Positions 1 to 11,255 of a stretch of 64,000 nucleotides of DNA are shown in pieces. Under the pieces are notes generated by a model. That model was not told where the DNA came from, ran no database searches, and worked only from the letters and a program-made list of their open reading frames with translations. How positions within the stretch are numbered: the stretch's first letter is position 1; every line of letters begins with the position of its first letter. Origin of the DNA: Distichodus sexfasciatus (taxonomy: Eukaryota > Chordata > Actinopteri > Characiformes > Distichodontidae); the NCBI GenBank assembly GCA_032718565.1, contig JAVGVS010000010.1, positions 4,840,318-4,904,317 of the forward strand, written 5' to 3'. Both the position numbers and the translations under genes were made by a program.

Positions 1-725
1 TTACAGAGGCGTTTCATCCAAAAATCTGTCACTTCCCAAGACAGAGCACATTCCCTACTTTTGAAGTGCAAACACCAATACAATCCCATTTTAAATCTCG
101 CCAGACAAAGGAATTTTGAAAACTGGAATTTAAGATTTCTCAGTCTTGGTAAACACATAACTGTCCATGAGACATTGTTTTTTTTTTCTGCCACACATCA
201 TTGACAGACAATCAAGGCCAATATGAAAACATAACTTGTCCCTTTTAAGAAAAGACTCTCAACGCAGAGGAGGACTCTGGTCCTGTGGTTAACCTTGACA
301 TTACACTGAGAAACCAGAAACCATTATTCAGTTCCAACATACACTGTCCAACGCCTCAGAGCAGTTAAAGAGTGTAACTCAGGAAGGGAGCTGGTCCTTT
401 GGATTGTGTCTATGGAATGGCTCTTATATCAGAAGGCCCTGTCAAAAAACAACAGTAAAAAAGAGACACCAGACCCCAACTGGGAAGGGCCACATCATAG
501 ATCCTGGAGCATGCAAGAGGCCAGGGTCTCATAGAATCATGTCTAACTCGATAAATTAGTTTAACTTTGTTTATTTCTTTTGGTTTTAGCCCAAATCTGT
601 ACAAATCATAAACAAAGGAAAACTTGTTAGACTAGACTAGAGGTCATGACTTCTGGGATTGGTACAATGTTACAGAGATAATAACAAGAAATCCAAAGAT
701 CCAAGGATTCAGAGCAACATATTTA
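1..725. other. Non-coding unique sequence
   Basis: No convincing gene or recognisable repeat. The only frame here, on the minus strand at 410-604, has no domain or splice context and looks like chance. A short T-run near 178-187 is the only low-complexity feature. Confidence 0.6.
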
Positions 726-970
726 GGGCCTGTTTACACATTTTTATAAACGCATAATTTTATGTTTGGTTTTTTTGTGTTTACACTACATATGGTTTAA
801 AAAATGTGCACAATAGAACTAAACACATCATTGTTTTAATAAAACTGTGTTTTACCCATTTACATGTATTTACAGAATTCAGCGTTTTGAAAAATCTTCA
901 CTTTGGAGGGCGTTTTAAAAAATTCGCGTTTGAGGTGGCTAAAACCCGATTATGTGTAAAGGAAAGGCCC
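726..970. mobile_element. MITE-like element with GGGCCT termini
   Basis: A 245-bp segment begins GGGCCTGTTTACAC and ends GTGTAAAGGAAAGGCCC, so its ends form imperfect terminal inverted repeats. The interior is AT-rich with no coding capacity, as in a non-autonomous DNA transposon (MITE). The left flank is TTA and the right flank AAA, so a 3-bp target duplication is not clear and the superfamily is left open. A related start, GGGCCTGTTCACAC, occurs at 57475, which supports a repeat family rather than a chance palindrome. Confidence 0.5.
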
Positions 971-2254
971 AAACATATAAAAAATATGTGTTTATAATAA
1001 TTCTACTTCTCCGTTTAGGATCACTGACTCCATATGACACTTGGAAACAGAAGCAAACCTTGAGCCTTATTTGCAAAGACGTCTTATCTTTCTTAAACCA
1101 GAAAATAAATTAGATTATATTGGACACTGAGGCATTAATTGTAAATTTCATACGACTTCATGTTAACAACTGTTTTATAGCAAATGGCTGTTTACTCAAA
1201 GCTGTACTAAACAGTTTTGCAGCAGGTCTTTCATTTTCATTTGCCGGCTGATTTTCAACCACACTAAGGGTGTTTATTTTTGGGACTAGTCAACGGGAGA
1301 AACAAACATGCTTTTATGGGGATTATGTGCCATCACACACCAATTAGTGCTCTCATATGGATTCTTTTGTTGCAAATCAGATGGGACCAATATTGATTAA
1401 TTGATCAATGATTTCCTGTCTAAACAACTGTCGCTGTCCCAGCATGACAGTTCTGTCCATCAAGCTGGACATCTCTGTCTCCAAACAAACTGCTAAGACG
1501 CCCAAAATGAGGTTCAGCTAGAAAAACACAGACACTTGCCTTGTGTTGAAACAAACAGGGATTATCACCAACAACAAACCAGGTCTATGGGAAATAAACT
1601 CTGGAGGATGTGAGCAGGACCTTGGGGAGAACGTGGCAGGTGGGCGCGAGGCCTGGCAGAGCTGGGTGGCCAGATCCCATCAGCGGGGTGATGAGTGACA
1701 GGCGGACAGCATGGTTTAAATTAAAAGAGAGCAGAAGGGCTGCTGGGTATGTCTTTCAGGCCAATCAACAACCTCAGTCAAAGCCAGGAGGGGGTCAGGG
1801 AGCAGACCACACTCCCACAGCCTCCTGCTTCAGATGGACGATGAAGAATTAGTAGCACAAATGAAGTCAGTGATCAGTAGTTGATAGTGGTGTCTGTGGT
1901 GTCGAAATCCATGTAATGACACCACATTTAAAATACAAGTTACTATTCTGATACAGCCACAATTGAAATATATAATCCGAATACAGTAACAGTGCTGTAA
2001 TTAGCAGATTACATGAATGGATCGCATCTATTTATAATGTTTATCCACTCTGCCACAACACGGCCAGGACATGAATGTCACGTGTGGAGTTTAACGTTAT
2101 TGTGCAGTATAACTTCTGTTTGCCAATCACCAACTTGGTTTCAGTAACCAAAGGTTTGTTTGGTTGTCCTATCTCTTTCTTATTATAGGAAGCCACTGTT
2201 GCGGACAATACTTTTAATCAGTGGCCTTTTAATCTACAAGCTAATTATGATTAA
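971..2254. other. Non-coding sequence, GC-richer at 1570-1850
   Basis: Mostly AT-rich unique sequence. The part around 1600-1850 is richer in G and C and includes ATGAGTGACAGGCGGACAG, which contains TGACAG, a core recognised by TALE homeodomain factors. The 80-residue frame there (1610-1852) matches nothing I know. It could be conserved non-coding DNA, but that cannot be judged without alignment. Confidence 0.4.
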
Positions 2255-2715
2255 AAGTTATTGTTGTTATTATAATTGCCAAACTATTGTTGTAATATAG
2301 TAGTTACCTACACAAGAAGTTACAGAGAAGAAGGAGCTAACTACATCAGAGTTATTTCATGGCAATGGATTCTTGCTTCCATTTTGCCAAGGTGTAATCC
2401 ATCCTCTGACTCCATCTCACAGCTGCCAAGAGTGCACTGTGATGCAATGAGTGTGAGCTGTGTGGGAACCGCAGCCAATCACATACCACTTCTGCAAATG
2501 AAGCATCAAATTGAAATACCTGATAGTTTGAAAATATCTGTCTATAAAGAGAGAACAAATAGAGAGAGAACAAGAAATGCTTGCTCGTAAGAATGTAGTA
2601 CCTTGCTTACAATTGCTACTTATAAAAAAAGTAAGTTACTGGAAAGGATACCGTGTTTTTAAAAATCACTGATACGCTACTGAAAAAGTATGCTAGTTAG
2701 CTACTTTAGCTAATA
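2255..2715 (+). mobile_element. hAT-like non-autonomous repeat, copy 1
   Basis: The core around 2290-2560 aligns by eye with 10180-10410, 25650-25860 and 48233-48330. Shared stretches include ATATAGTAGTTA, TTCTTGCTTCCATTTTG, a GTGATGCAATGAG block and a TATCTG block. The 3' part ends in GTTAGCTAC, as the other copies do. Better-preserved copies end in GTGTTGG and CAACAC, resembling hAT-type termini. This copy has lost clear ends. A 104-residue frame inside it has no known domain and comes from the repeat. Confidence 0.55.
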
Positions 2716-5669
2716 TCAGCTTATTGACTTGAAGATTCTTCACCTACAGTTGTTCATGTGTGTCTCCAAAAACTGATTACATGATTTCTGTATTGTTTTG
2801 GCCGTATGCTAGCATGCTCCTGTTGAAAAGCGTAGCGATGCCCCTTGGCTAGCAAGATGCTTTCAGAATAACACTTTATAACAGCTTCCACCGAAGAATG
2901 AAAGTTTTGTGTTTATATACACTTATTCTCAACAGCAAATGCTAATATACATTCAGGGAAACATCAATACATTTTGCTGGTGGCTACAGTTAAAAAACAC
3001 AAAATTATTATCGTCATAAGTAAGCAGGGTGTGTTTCCCGGATTCATACTACTGTAAAATGTTTTGACAACACGACAGGTATTGACAACACGTTACTCAC
3101 ACTAAGGAACAGAATATATTACAAATTATAAATTGCATGGTATGTAGAAGGTAATTTGTAGTGGAATTCATTTGAATAGTAACCCTCCCAACACTGTGTC
3201 TAGGCAGGTTTTTAGGAAGCAGCAAGGATCTAGTTTCCACCCCCCAAAAATATATGAAAACCTGAGATTTGTCAGATTTTGGGAAGATTTCCTAATGAAA
3301 AAATAGAAGAGAGATACCAAAAGGAATCAAAAGATTTGGTTTGGATACTGTGATTAAGATTAGGATCTAGTAATATGGGAGTAGGGAGTAAGACGTGAAT
3401 GTGTGTTTGTGACTGTGTGTATGTGTGTGCAAAAACTGTGTTACATTTGCTTGTGGAAAGGCAATTAAAAGTGTTTCTCCTTACAGTAACAAATGTTATG
3501 GCTGTTCTTGCACTTGTTTTAATTATATGACTACAGGGAGAAGGAATAGATAGAAGTGAGGGAGAGAGGGAATGAGGAAGGGAGGATTTAGCTATGGTTT
3601 CTTCCTGTTCTCACGTCTGTACCTCGACTTTTGCCTGGAAAGCCTTTGGCACATCACAGACACATGCATCTCCTGTGGACATGATTTGATGTGGCAGCTG
3701 ACAATGACAGTGGCAATAAAATAAGAGATTTGGCCAGTGTAGCTAAAAGAGAGAGGGGAGGGGTAAAAGAAAAACGGGTGGGAGAGGGAGTGTGCTACAG
3801 AACCATTCCCCATCTTCCTGCACCGCATAAATATTTCAGACACACACACACATCCTCCCACCCTCCCACACATACTCACACATGTTGCAGAAGCTGTTTT
3901 TTTTACTCCTCTATGGCACAACTGCTGTTTCTCTTGTAAGGAACCTCGGGGTAGCCAAATCAATATGATCTATATTTTCTTGGTGTGTGTGTTTACAGGT
4001 TTTGAGTTGTGTTTGTGTATGTGTGTACAAGCTCTGAGATAATGTGAAGACCTTAGGGCGAGGTGTGAAGGTGTTTTTTGGGGATGCTGCTAGAAAGTGT
4101 TTGCCCTATGAAGGATTATGTTAGGCATTTGAAAATTAATAAACATACACATGAAATAAATCTGCAAAGGGCCCGGACAGTGCTGGACCTCTAGAATTGT
4201 CCTAACGCTTGTCTAATGGCACTCCTGCAAAGAAGTACATAAAATGGACAGACATGGATTATGTATGTGTAAATGCAGAGTATTATTCCTTCTCAATTGT
4301 GGCAGGGATCCGACTTTCCAAGACCAAGTCATGACCAGCTGCACTTACACATACAGTATGATTGTCACATTGCATAACAGCTTGACACAATGCATAAACA
4401 CTGAGACAAAAATTTGTCTCCTTGAAAAATTACAATGATGTATTTTACCTCACCAAAATGAGTGCCTGATTTAACTATCTTAGATCTATCTTAGCTGACT
4501 AACATTGACTGAAACCTCTGAAAGACAATGGTTAATAATTCACTTATAGATGTTCGCTTGCATGCGTAGACCGGTTTATCTGAATATACTGAATGTTTCA
4601 ACCCCACCAAAAGTGGGGTTTTTTGGTCTCTTTGGGGGGGTCTGGGTCTTGACCAACTCAGATCAAGGTCAGTTCCCATAATATCCCCCATTTGAACCAT
4701 TTGTAAATGAGTGGTTTTCATGGACCTTGCAGTAACATTATTCATGAGCTACTTTTACAGATAATGGCATATAACAGAGGGTGTGAACTGTTCAGCAATA
4801 CTAATGCCCCCTTCCTGGTGGATGGATATGCAAACAGGCGTTTTAACTACGACAGTACTTATAAATAAATTTTGAAAGAAGAATTACAAACTTTGTACAA
4901 GACATTTTTTGGCACAAACACACATTCAATATCCCTTGCTACTGCTAATTAATTTTGAATGCTGAAGAAGGGACTATGGCAAAATCACATCTCTAAAATT
5001 GTTGGCTCAGATACAGAACTGACATGACTTTATATTTACAAACAGCCAAATATTGAAAATCAGTCTAGAGCATCGGGGAAAGTGACAGAGCTTCCAACAA
5101 GAGCATTACTTACGGAGATACTATGAATATAGAAAATATTCAAAATGCTCATTCTAGCACCACGCCTGGGTATTTGCCAGGTGTTTCCAACATGCTGCCA
5201 ATTTGTGTCATTCATTCTGAGCTACACACTTTCATTAAAGGCAAGTATGCTGATGTCTAAGCGTCTACAGCAAAGTGGAGTTGATGACAAATTTCTACTC
5301 GTACCCTCCTCCCCGCCAATAAAGACTCATCTCCCCCTGCAGGCAGCGGTGCACAGGGCAGCCTGGCCTTTCCCAACGGCCCATGATTAGAGCGTAATGA
5401 ATCGTCTAGACAGTATTCATCTGGATTAGGTGGCTTGCAGGGGTCACTTGAGCCTGTTTAGCATTAGCATTAGCATAACCGTTTCTGTATCTCCACAGCA
5501 GGCTTGTCGCATGAGGTCATGGGGAGGGGGGCTGGTCTAAATCTCGTAGCGGATTGGAAAACGGGGTGATTAGGATTTGGGCAGATTGTAGGGAGGAGGG
5601 GTGGGGGCATGAAGGGAGGGACTACATCTCCCAACATCAGCCAATCCTTTGGAAAGTGACAAAGCAAAC
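2716..5669. other. Non-coding unique sequence
   Basis: No gene found. It contains short GT/CA runs near 3405-3430 and 3840-3880, a G-rich stretch near 5520-5610, and a perfect 8-bp stem hairpin at 4600-4620 (AACCCCAC, 5-nt loop, GTGGGGTT) followed by T residues. Frames at 3592-3963, 4491-4745 and 5145-5390 lack splice or domain support. The part from about 5330 to 5520 holds several ATTA cores and could be regulatory. Confidence 0.5.
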
Positions 5670-5815
5670 ATGACCACATGAGTGAGCAAGCACCCGTCCC
5701 CTAACACTGCTCCCTGGGCCATGCCACTGCTCCTTCATAGATGGGTAACATTTTGTTGTGGTGCGCTGTGTGCTGTGCTGTGGTGTTTTCACAGTGAAAA
5801 ATAATCTCTCACTTG
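5670..5815 (+). mobile_element. SINE-A, 5'-truncated copy
   Basis: Matches the 3' two-thirds of the SINE-A family defined by 29231-29482: ATGAGTGAGCAAG, ACTGCTCCCTGGGC, ACTGCTCCTTCA, then GTGCTGTGCTGTG and a tail like AATAATCTCTCACTT. The tRNA-derived head is missing, which is usual for incomplete reverse transcription. Confidence 0.7.
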
Positions 5816-6150
5816 GTATTATTTTCGGATCTCACAGAACTCTCAATTTTAAAGCTTGCACTGATTTGCACAAACAATGAGTTCCATCAGCACAGGCTAA
5901 CAAGACATGCAGTTGCTGGACAAATTGTTATTTTTCAATCAATTAATCCCTCTCACAGAGTTCACAGTGTAGGCTTCCATGAAGGAATGCATAACCATGC
6001 CTGAGAGAAAGAGCATGTGATTGTAAAGATGAGGTCATCTCTAGCCTTAAAGTGATTTTTCTTATAGGAAGTCATGCTGCTCTTCTGTACAGCTTTTACT
6101 CTGAAGGTGGGAGGTGTGAAAAGCAAACCCTACCAATACCATTCACCATT

Positions 6151-6349
6151 ACATTTACAGCATTTAGCAGATGCCCTTATCCAGAGCAACTTACATCTTT
6201 TTCTAATTTCAGGGACAGTTCCCCTGAGAGCAACTTAGGGTTAAGGGTCTTGCTCAGGAACCCAGTGTTGGTAACACCAGAGGTCAGTTTCGAACCCGCA
6301 ACCTCTTGGTCCAATGGCGAGTGTCCTACCACTAGGCCACCAGCACCAT
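6151..6349 (-). mobile_element. SINE-B (tRNA-derived), near full length
   Basis: Read on the minus strand it has a tRNA-like head (GGCCTAGTGGTAGGACACTC and box-B-like GGTTCGAAACT), a middle with TTGCTCTCAGG, and the 3' tail CTGGATAAGGGCATCTGC, a tail widespread in teleost SINEs. It is written here as the complement, so the tail comes first (CATTTAGCAGATGCCCTTAT) and the tRNA-like head last (CCACTAGGCCACCAGCACC). The Pol III boxes are degenerate, so activity is unlikely. Confidence 0.75.
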
Positions 6350-7033
6350 TACTTTAAAAAACTTACACACTATGGGCACATTTTCTATGCAAGAAGTATT
6401 TCTATGCTCCTCTCTTTCACATATATTCACATGCATACATTTTTCTTAAGGTAATTCTACTGATTCCCATAATTACTAGATCTAAATAATACTCCAGCTA
6501 CACCTAACCCTAACCGTAACCTTAGTAACCAAAAGCATTTTTTTGACCTTTTTCATAAGAGGACCGCCTCTGGGCTCTCTCTGTCTCTCACATACACACA
6601 CACACACACAAAAGGTTTGTTAGGGTGTGTTAATGTCTGCGTTCTGGTCCTCATAAGGAAAGAACACCACACGCACACACACACACACAAAGGGTGTGTA
6701 TCTTTCGAGGAGAGCCCCTGTGGGCCGCTTGGGGTTTTTTTTGTGATACTGAAATGGGGAGGATTCACCCTGACCTTTGACCTCCCTGGCTCGGGAAAAG
6801 GAAGTGACCCGTGAGGGCCCCTAAATTGAGGTGGCATTTATGTATATGGGAAAGGGAGAGGAACAGAAAGAGACAAGAGAATGAGAGAAACGTTGATGGA
6901 GTTACTGTGTTAACTTAAGCCTCATGCAGTGTGACGCACATTTTATCCGTTTCAACTTGAAGTGCAGTATCTCTGTTTGTCTGTGGATAGAATTTCATCT
7001 GAAATAGGCTATTAAGAATAGCAAATTGCATCA

Positions 7034-7072
7034 GTTGGGGCAGTTACTGTTAGGGAGTTGGGGCAGTAGCTG
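7034..7072 (+). repeat. SINE-A head fragment, doubled
   Basis: GGGGCAGTTACTGTTAGGGA is followed at once by a second GGGGCAG with TAGCTGTTA. Both resemble the first 20 bases of SINE-A. This may be a tandem duplication of a SINE stub, but the match is short. Confidence 0.3.
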
Positions 7073-7586
7073 TTACACAGTTTAATGTATCCAAACCAAA
7101 TTCACAGATATCAGGTTGTTGTATCTCAAATATCTCAAATACATCAAACACTATACACCTTTGGTTGATGAATACTGATTTGGTACAGTGTAAATACTCC
7201 CAATACAAAACAATCTTGAGATATGTTACTGATCTCTCTTATTATTCCTGGCTTATTCCTGTCTCTATTCTTCAAAGTATCAAAAAGATATCTGGATATT
7301 TGGTGATTTTGTGCATTAGGAGATCTAATAGTATCCCTGCATATAAGGTGTTTTAACTGAAAAACACACAATGAAGAAGAATGGGTGAAGTGGAGCCAAT
7401 AATAGAGCACTCAAAAGTGCATCTCTACATTCACACACACTCCTCTCTCTCACCTGCTGCCTCTCTCGCCAATTCAACGGTGTTTGAGAGTGGATGAGTG
7501 AGCATTGCCCGTTCATCAACAATATCACTTTTATGGAAAATTCCTTTGTAAGTGACTGCACTGATTCATGCCAATGAATAAAAGAG

Positions 7587-7618
7587 GTGTGTGTGTGTGT
7601 GTGTGTGTTTGTGTGTGT
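7587..7618. repeat. GT microsatellite
   Basis: Eleven uninterrupted GT units followed by TT and four more GT units. Confidence 0.95.
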
Positions 7619-9504
7619 AAGGCGGGAGATAGCAGAGCTCAGATGCTGTGGAATGTGAAGATGCAGCTCGCTGATGACACAAGCATGGTGACATCACCGA
7701 GAGAACAGATGCTGATTGGTTGGGGGTCTCAGTCCCTCTCTGTGAGGTTGCAAAAAGCTTCATGTCATTTCGCTTTTCCTGACTGCTTTCACTTTTTCAT
7801 CAGCTTGCATCACACACACTCCCACACCCACACACATACACACACTCATACCTACATACCTACACTGAATCTCTCTTAATTAGCGATTTATTAACCATAG
7901 AAACGCATCTCTAGTTTATTTAATTGCATATATGAATGTAAGGTCTATCTTGACACTATATACGTATGTATGTTTTTGTGATTCTATTTTAAGTACTTGG
8001 AAGATGAAATAGAGACACAGAGAGAGAGAGTGAGAGAGACACTGAGGTCCCTTCCGTGCTGGTGCTGCTGCAGTAGGGAGGATAGTGAGGGAACACTAAG
8101 CAGGATACACACATCTGAAAGATTCTAAAATATTCATGTATGTATGCCGACCCCTCAGCGCGACAGATGCAGACGTAGTGAGGGGAGTGTATTTCTGAGG
8201 GAAGCAGAGAAAAAAAGGGCGTGTATGCATTTACAGCAAATAAAATGTCCTGAATGTCCCGTAAATGACTGGAGATTTGTGCAATTTATGTTGTTTTTAT
8301 TGAGAAAATTTTTCTGTTAGGTCCTCGTAAGGGAAAAGCTTTTTATAGAAAAGCTACAGCGTTCGCTGGAGAAACTTAGAGTCAAAAGATTATTTTTTAG
8401 ATACTAAGATTAAGGGTAGAGATTGGTTGGGTGCACTATAGACCTACTACTTACGGACATCAAAAGACGTTCCTCTTAATGATTGCAACATGCAACTTGG
8501 TGTGTGTGTGTGTGTGTGCGCTCACGTTTGCACATGCATTCACATGTGCACATATCCACGGTTTAGCATTTTTGCCAGCTCAGGGAAAAAAGCTGTCGTT
8601 TTACGTACATCCTAAAATAAGAACTTGGCTCATGAATAAATCACCAGACCTGCGTGCTGCTCTTTCTCTGATTGGCCCCAGCGGATACGCAGGAGGACTG
8701 CTTATTTAGAGTTGGCTAAGACGTGGTGCGGTTTTAAGCCATAATGTTTAAAAAACGGCCGGCATGGATGGCTAATGAGAGTGACGAGTCAAGCAACCAT
8801 GCATGTCTTCCCCCAAACCCACCGCCTTATTCTTTGCAAGCGACCGCTCCCATTGAGGTTTAACCCCTCATCCGGCTTCCTGCCTTCAGAATATGGAGAC
8901 AGAACCCTCCCTTCACACACACACACACACACACCACATTATTTGCATGACATGCAGACAAGCTTTCAAACAGCTGTCAGTCATTTGTACACTTCTATTG
9001 TCAGCACGACCCATTTTTCACCCGCATCGTTCCCTAATCTGGAGCTCTGAACCCTGCAGAGCCACGGGCGAAAACACCCCCGTGTCCGTTGCACAAAAGG
9101 TAACTACAGGCTAACGGCGCCTTGCTTGGTTGCTATGCAGATGCCATGACAACCACCCTGGACTGCATATGGTGCTCACACATTAAATTGGTGTAATGGA
9201 CTGAATTGTTGGGAGAATTACATGTTCAGCACACTTTCCCTTTCACCCCACTTCGTTTCCTCCCCCTCCATGCCAATGGGATGAGTAGATGGAAAGATGA
9301 CGGGTGTCACTCTCCCCAAGTGCTTGGTGTGTAACAGTAGCTGGTTTAAGTTCCAAGAAGACGCATGTAACAGCCTGACATGTAAGACATGTAACAGCCT
9401 GGCAAACACACCGAAATACTCAATTAACTGGTTGCATGTGTTACTACCTGTCACTAAATCTATTTAGCAACATGTTTTGGGCTTTGATAGCGGACAGCGG
9501 AAAC

Positions 9505-9775
9505 ATTATTTTGCTTCTCGTTATCTCATGATGACGACAAAAAATAAGTTGTAATCGCAAGAAAACAAAAAGAAAAATAAAATTGATGAAATAATTCATT
9601 TACCATGAATTACTCATTCAAATAAGTAATTTACCATTAAACCTGTCACAAGTTTGCTGGTGACAATAAGTTAAAAATAAGTTTTATTATTTTGAGATCA
9701 AAAGAAAAATAAGTCATGATCTTGGAATAAAGGTAGGCATTTTCTCAAGATCATGACTTATTTTTGCCAGTGGCA
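9505..9775. repeat. Palindromic ATAAGT-type repeat with 20-bp inverted repeat
   Basis: The segment is built from repeated AAAATAAGT and TTATCTC-like words. It contains a perfect 20-bp inverted repeat, AAAAATAAGTCATGATCTTG (9705-9724) and its complement (9746-9765), separated by 21 bases. Fish genomes carry degenerate palindromic elements with this composition. It could be a MITE remnant or a hairpin-forming sequence. No coding capacity. Confidence 0.5.
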
Positions 9776-10096
9776 GGTTTAAAATCTTGGCAACACATCA
9801 TTATCATCATGGACAACCACATCCAATTTTACTTTGATCATGGACTGTCACAAGTCAAAACAGCAGTATGTCTATCAGTGTTGGACAATTATCATGTCAG
9901 TGTCACTTAAGATGGAGGCTCAGAGAGGCTTTGCAACTTTATCAATAAAAAAATGTTGAAACTTGATTTTTCTCTCAGGTGCCATGCTAGATCTAAGCCT
10001 TGGACAACCTGGTCCTTGGCTTGCTTCAAAAATCTAGTTCAGAAATGAATGCTGTTTTTGATTTTTTCAGTACTAATATGAGAATGTTACAAGAGT

Positions 10097-10526
10097 CAGT
10101 GTTGAGAAAGCTACTTTTTAAGGAGTAGCTTTTCAAGCTACTTGCTACTTATAGTTAAAAGTAATTAAGCTACAGTCACGTTAGTGTTTTAATATAGTAG
10201 TAAGCTAAAGTACAAGCCACAAAGGAGAAAAAAGACCTAACTATGCTGAAGCAATTTAATGCTATATTCTTGCTTTCATCTTGGCCAAGGTGGACTCCAT
10301 CCTGCAGCTGCCAAGAGAATGAAGCTGCGATGCAAAAAAAATGTGTGCCTATCAGATGCCACTTCTGCCAGTTCAACACTAATAAGAAATACCTAATAGT
10401 TAAATGTACCTGTCTTTGTAAAGATCCAAAGTACAGCATTTTAAAAGTAGCTTAACTAATGATAAGCTGTACAAAAGGAAATAAGTTAGTAATGTCGCTA
10501 ATTTTAGGTAACTACACCTCAACACG
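10097..10526 (+). mobile_element. hAT-like non-autonomous repeat, copy 2
   Basis: Starts CAGTGTTGAGAAAGCTAC and ends GTAACTACACCTCAACACG, giving imperfect terminal inverted repeats of the CAGTGTTG type seen in many vertebrate hAT elements. The body aligns with copies at 2255, 25560 and 48233. No clear 8-bp target duplication is seen, so the superfamily is an inference. Frames on both strands (10176-10439, 10243-10455) come from the repeat and have no transposase motifs. Confidence 0.6.
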
Positions 10527-10974
10527 GTTATATGCATCTAAAAATGTTTTTATTTTATTTAAAAAAAGGGTGTTGAACGTGGCTTTGTGCCCTGACCCAT
10601 TTAGGAGGAAATCCTTTAATAACATCCTGCATTTTCTCAATTTTGCATGAGCTCTGTGTTTGTATGTTTCACAGTGTGTGTATGTGTGTTTGGATTTCAA
10701 TGAAGTGTGCTTATAGAGCATGTGGAATGGCAACAGGAACGGGCCCCAAAAAGGGCCCACTGAGGTGAAAAGGCCCCCTGCCAGACTGGAGGAACGGAAG
10801 CATGAAGCTAATCACTGCTTAGCCAATCGCAGCAATGGGAAAGAAAGACAGTCCCACACAAAAGAGACAAGGAACAGACCACAAGAGAGACAAACAGTGT
10901 AGATTGATAGTTCAGATAGAAATATGGACAAACAAACCAACAAGCATTTGTGTGAATGAGGCAGAACATGACAC

Positions 10975-11153
10975 ATGAGAAGCGAGATGGAAAAGTGGAG
11001 CAAGATTGTGGATGTGATGGCGAGAATGCATGAGGTCTGCCGTAATCTATAGCATTCCTATAGCTATAGTCCTGGATGTTTTCATAGGAAGAAAGGTCTG
11101 GATTCCACTCATCCATCTCCTCCTTCCTTCCAAGAGACGTCATGACCGATAGA
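10975..11153 (-). CDS. Candidate coding exon, unrecognised
   Basis: On the minus strand a strong acceptor-like tract ending CTCCTTATCTCTAGCAG is followed by a frame reading LSVMTSLGRKEEMDEW, then a tyrosine- and acid-rich stretch containing YENIQDY and AIDYGRPH. That composition looks more like a cytoplasmic protein segment than random DNA. The first base after the acceptor completes a codon. The donor end is weak (CAT before GTGTCA) and the frame runs on to 10808 with hydrophobic, less convincing sequence. I do not recognise the protein. It may equally be a chance frame or conserved non-coding DNA. Confidence 0.2.
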
Positions 11154-11193
11154 CTGCTAGAGATAAGGAGTCTGAGAAGAATCAGTCAAACTG

Positions 11194-11255
11194 CCACACA
11201 CACCAGCAGCACACACACACAACACACATGTATATACACACACACACACACACAC
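11194..11255. repeat. Compound CA microsatellite
   Basis: CA-rich tract interrupted by CAGCAG and TGTATATA, ending in about ten CA units. Confidence 0.9.

Larger units (their letters stand above)
6350..9504. other. Non-coding sequence with CA/GT tracts
   Basis: Contains CA/GT tracts at about 6591-6611, 6668-6690, 7808-7850, 8500-8518 and 8913-8933, and no gene. A short telomere-like stretch near 6502-6520 (CCTAACCCTAACCGTAACC) is too brief to be a real interstitial telomere. Two unique GC-richer parts, about 8620-8780 and 9050-9200, look more constrained: the first has CTGATTGGCCCC (a CCAAT-type motif) and the second has TTGCTATGCAGATGCC (octamer-like). Both are only guesses at regulatory DNA. 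Confidence 0.45.

Noticed and set aside
4600..4624. Hairpin plus T-run resembling a bacterial intrinsic terminator
   Set aside because: The genome is eukaryotic and no transcript ends here. An isolated 8-bp stem is expected by chance.
6502..6520. Telomere-like CCTAACCCTAACCGTAACC
   Set aside because: Only about three imperfect units, too short to be an interstitial telomere or fusion scar.
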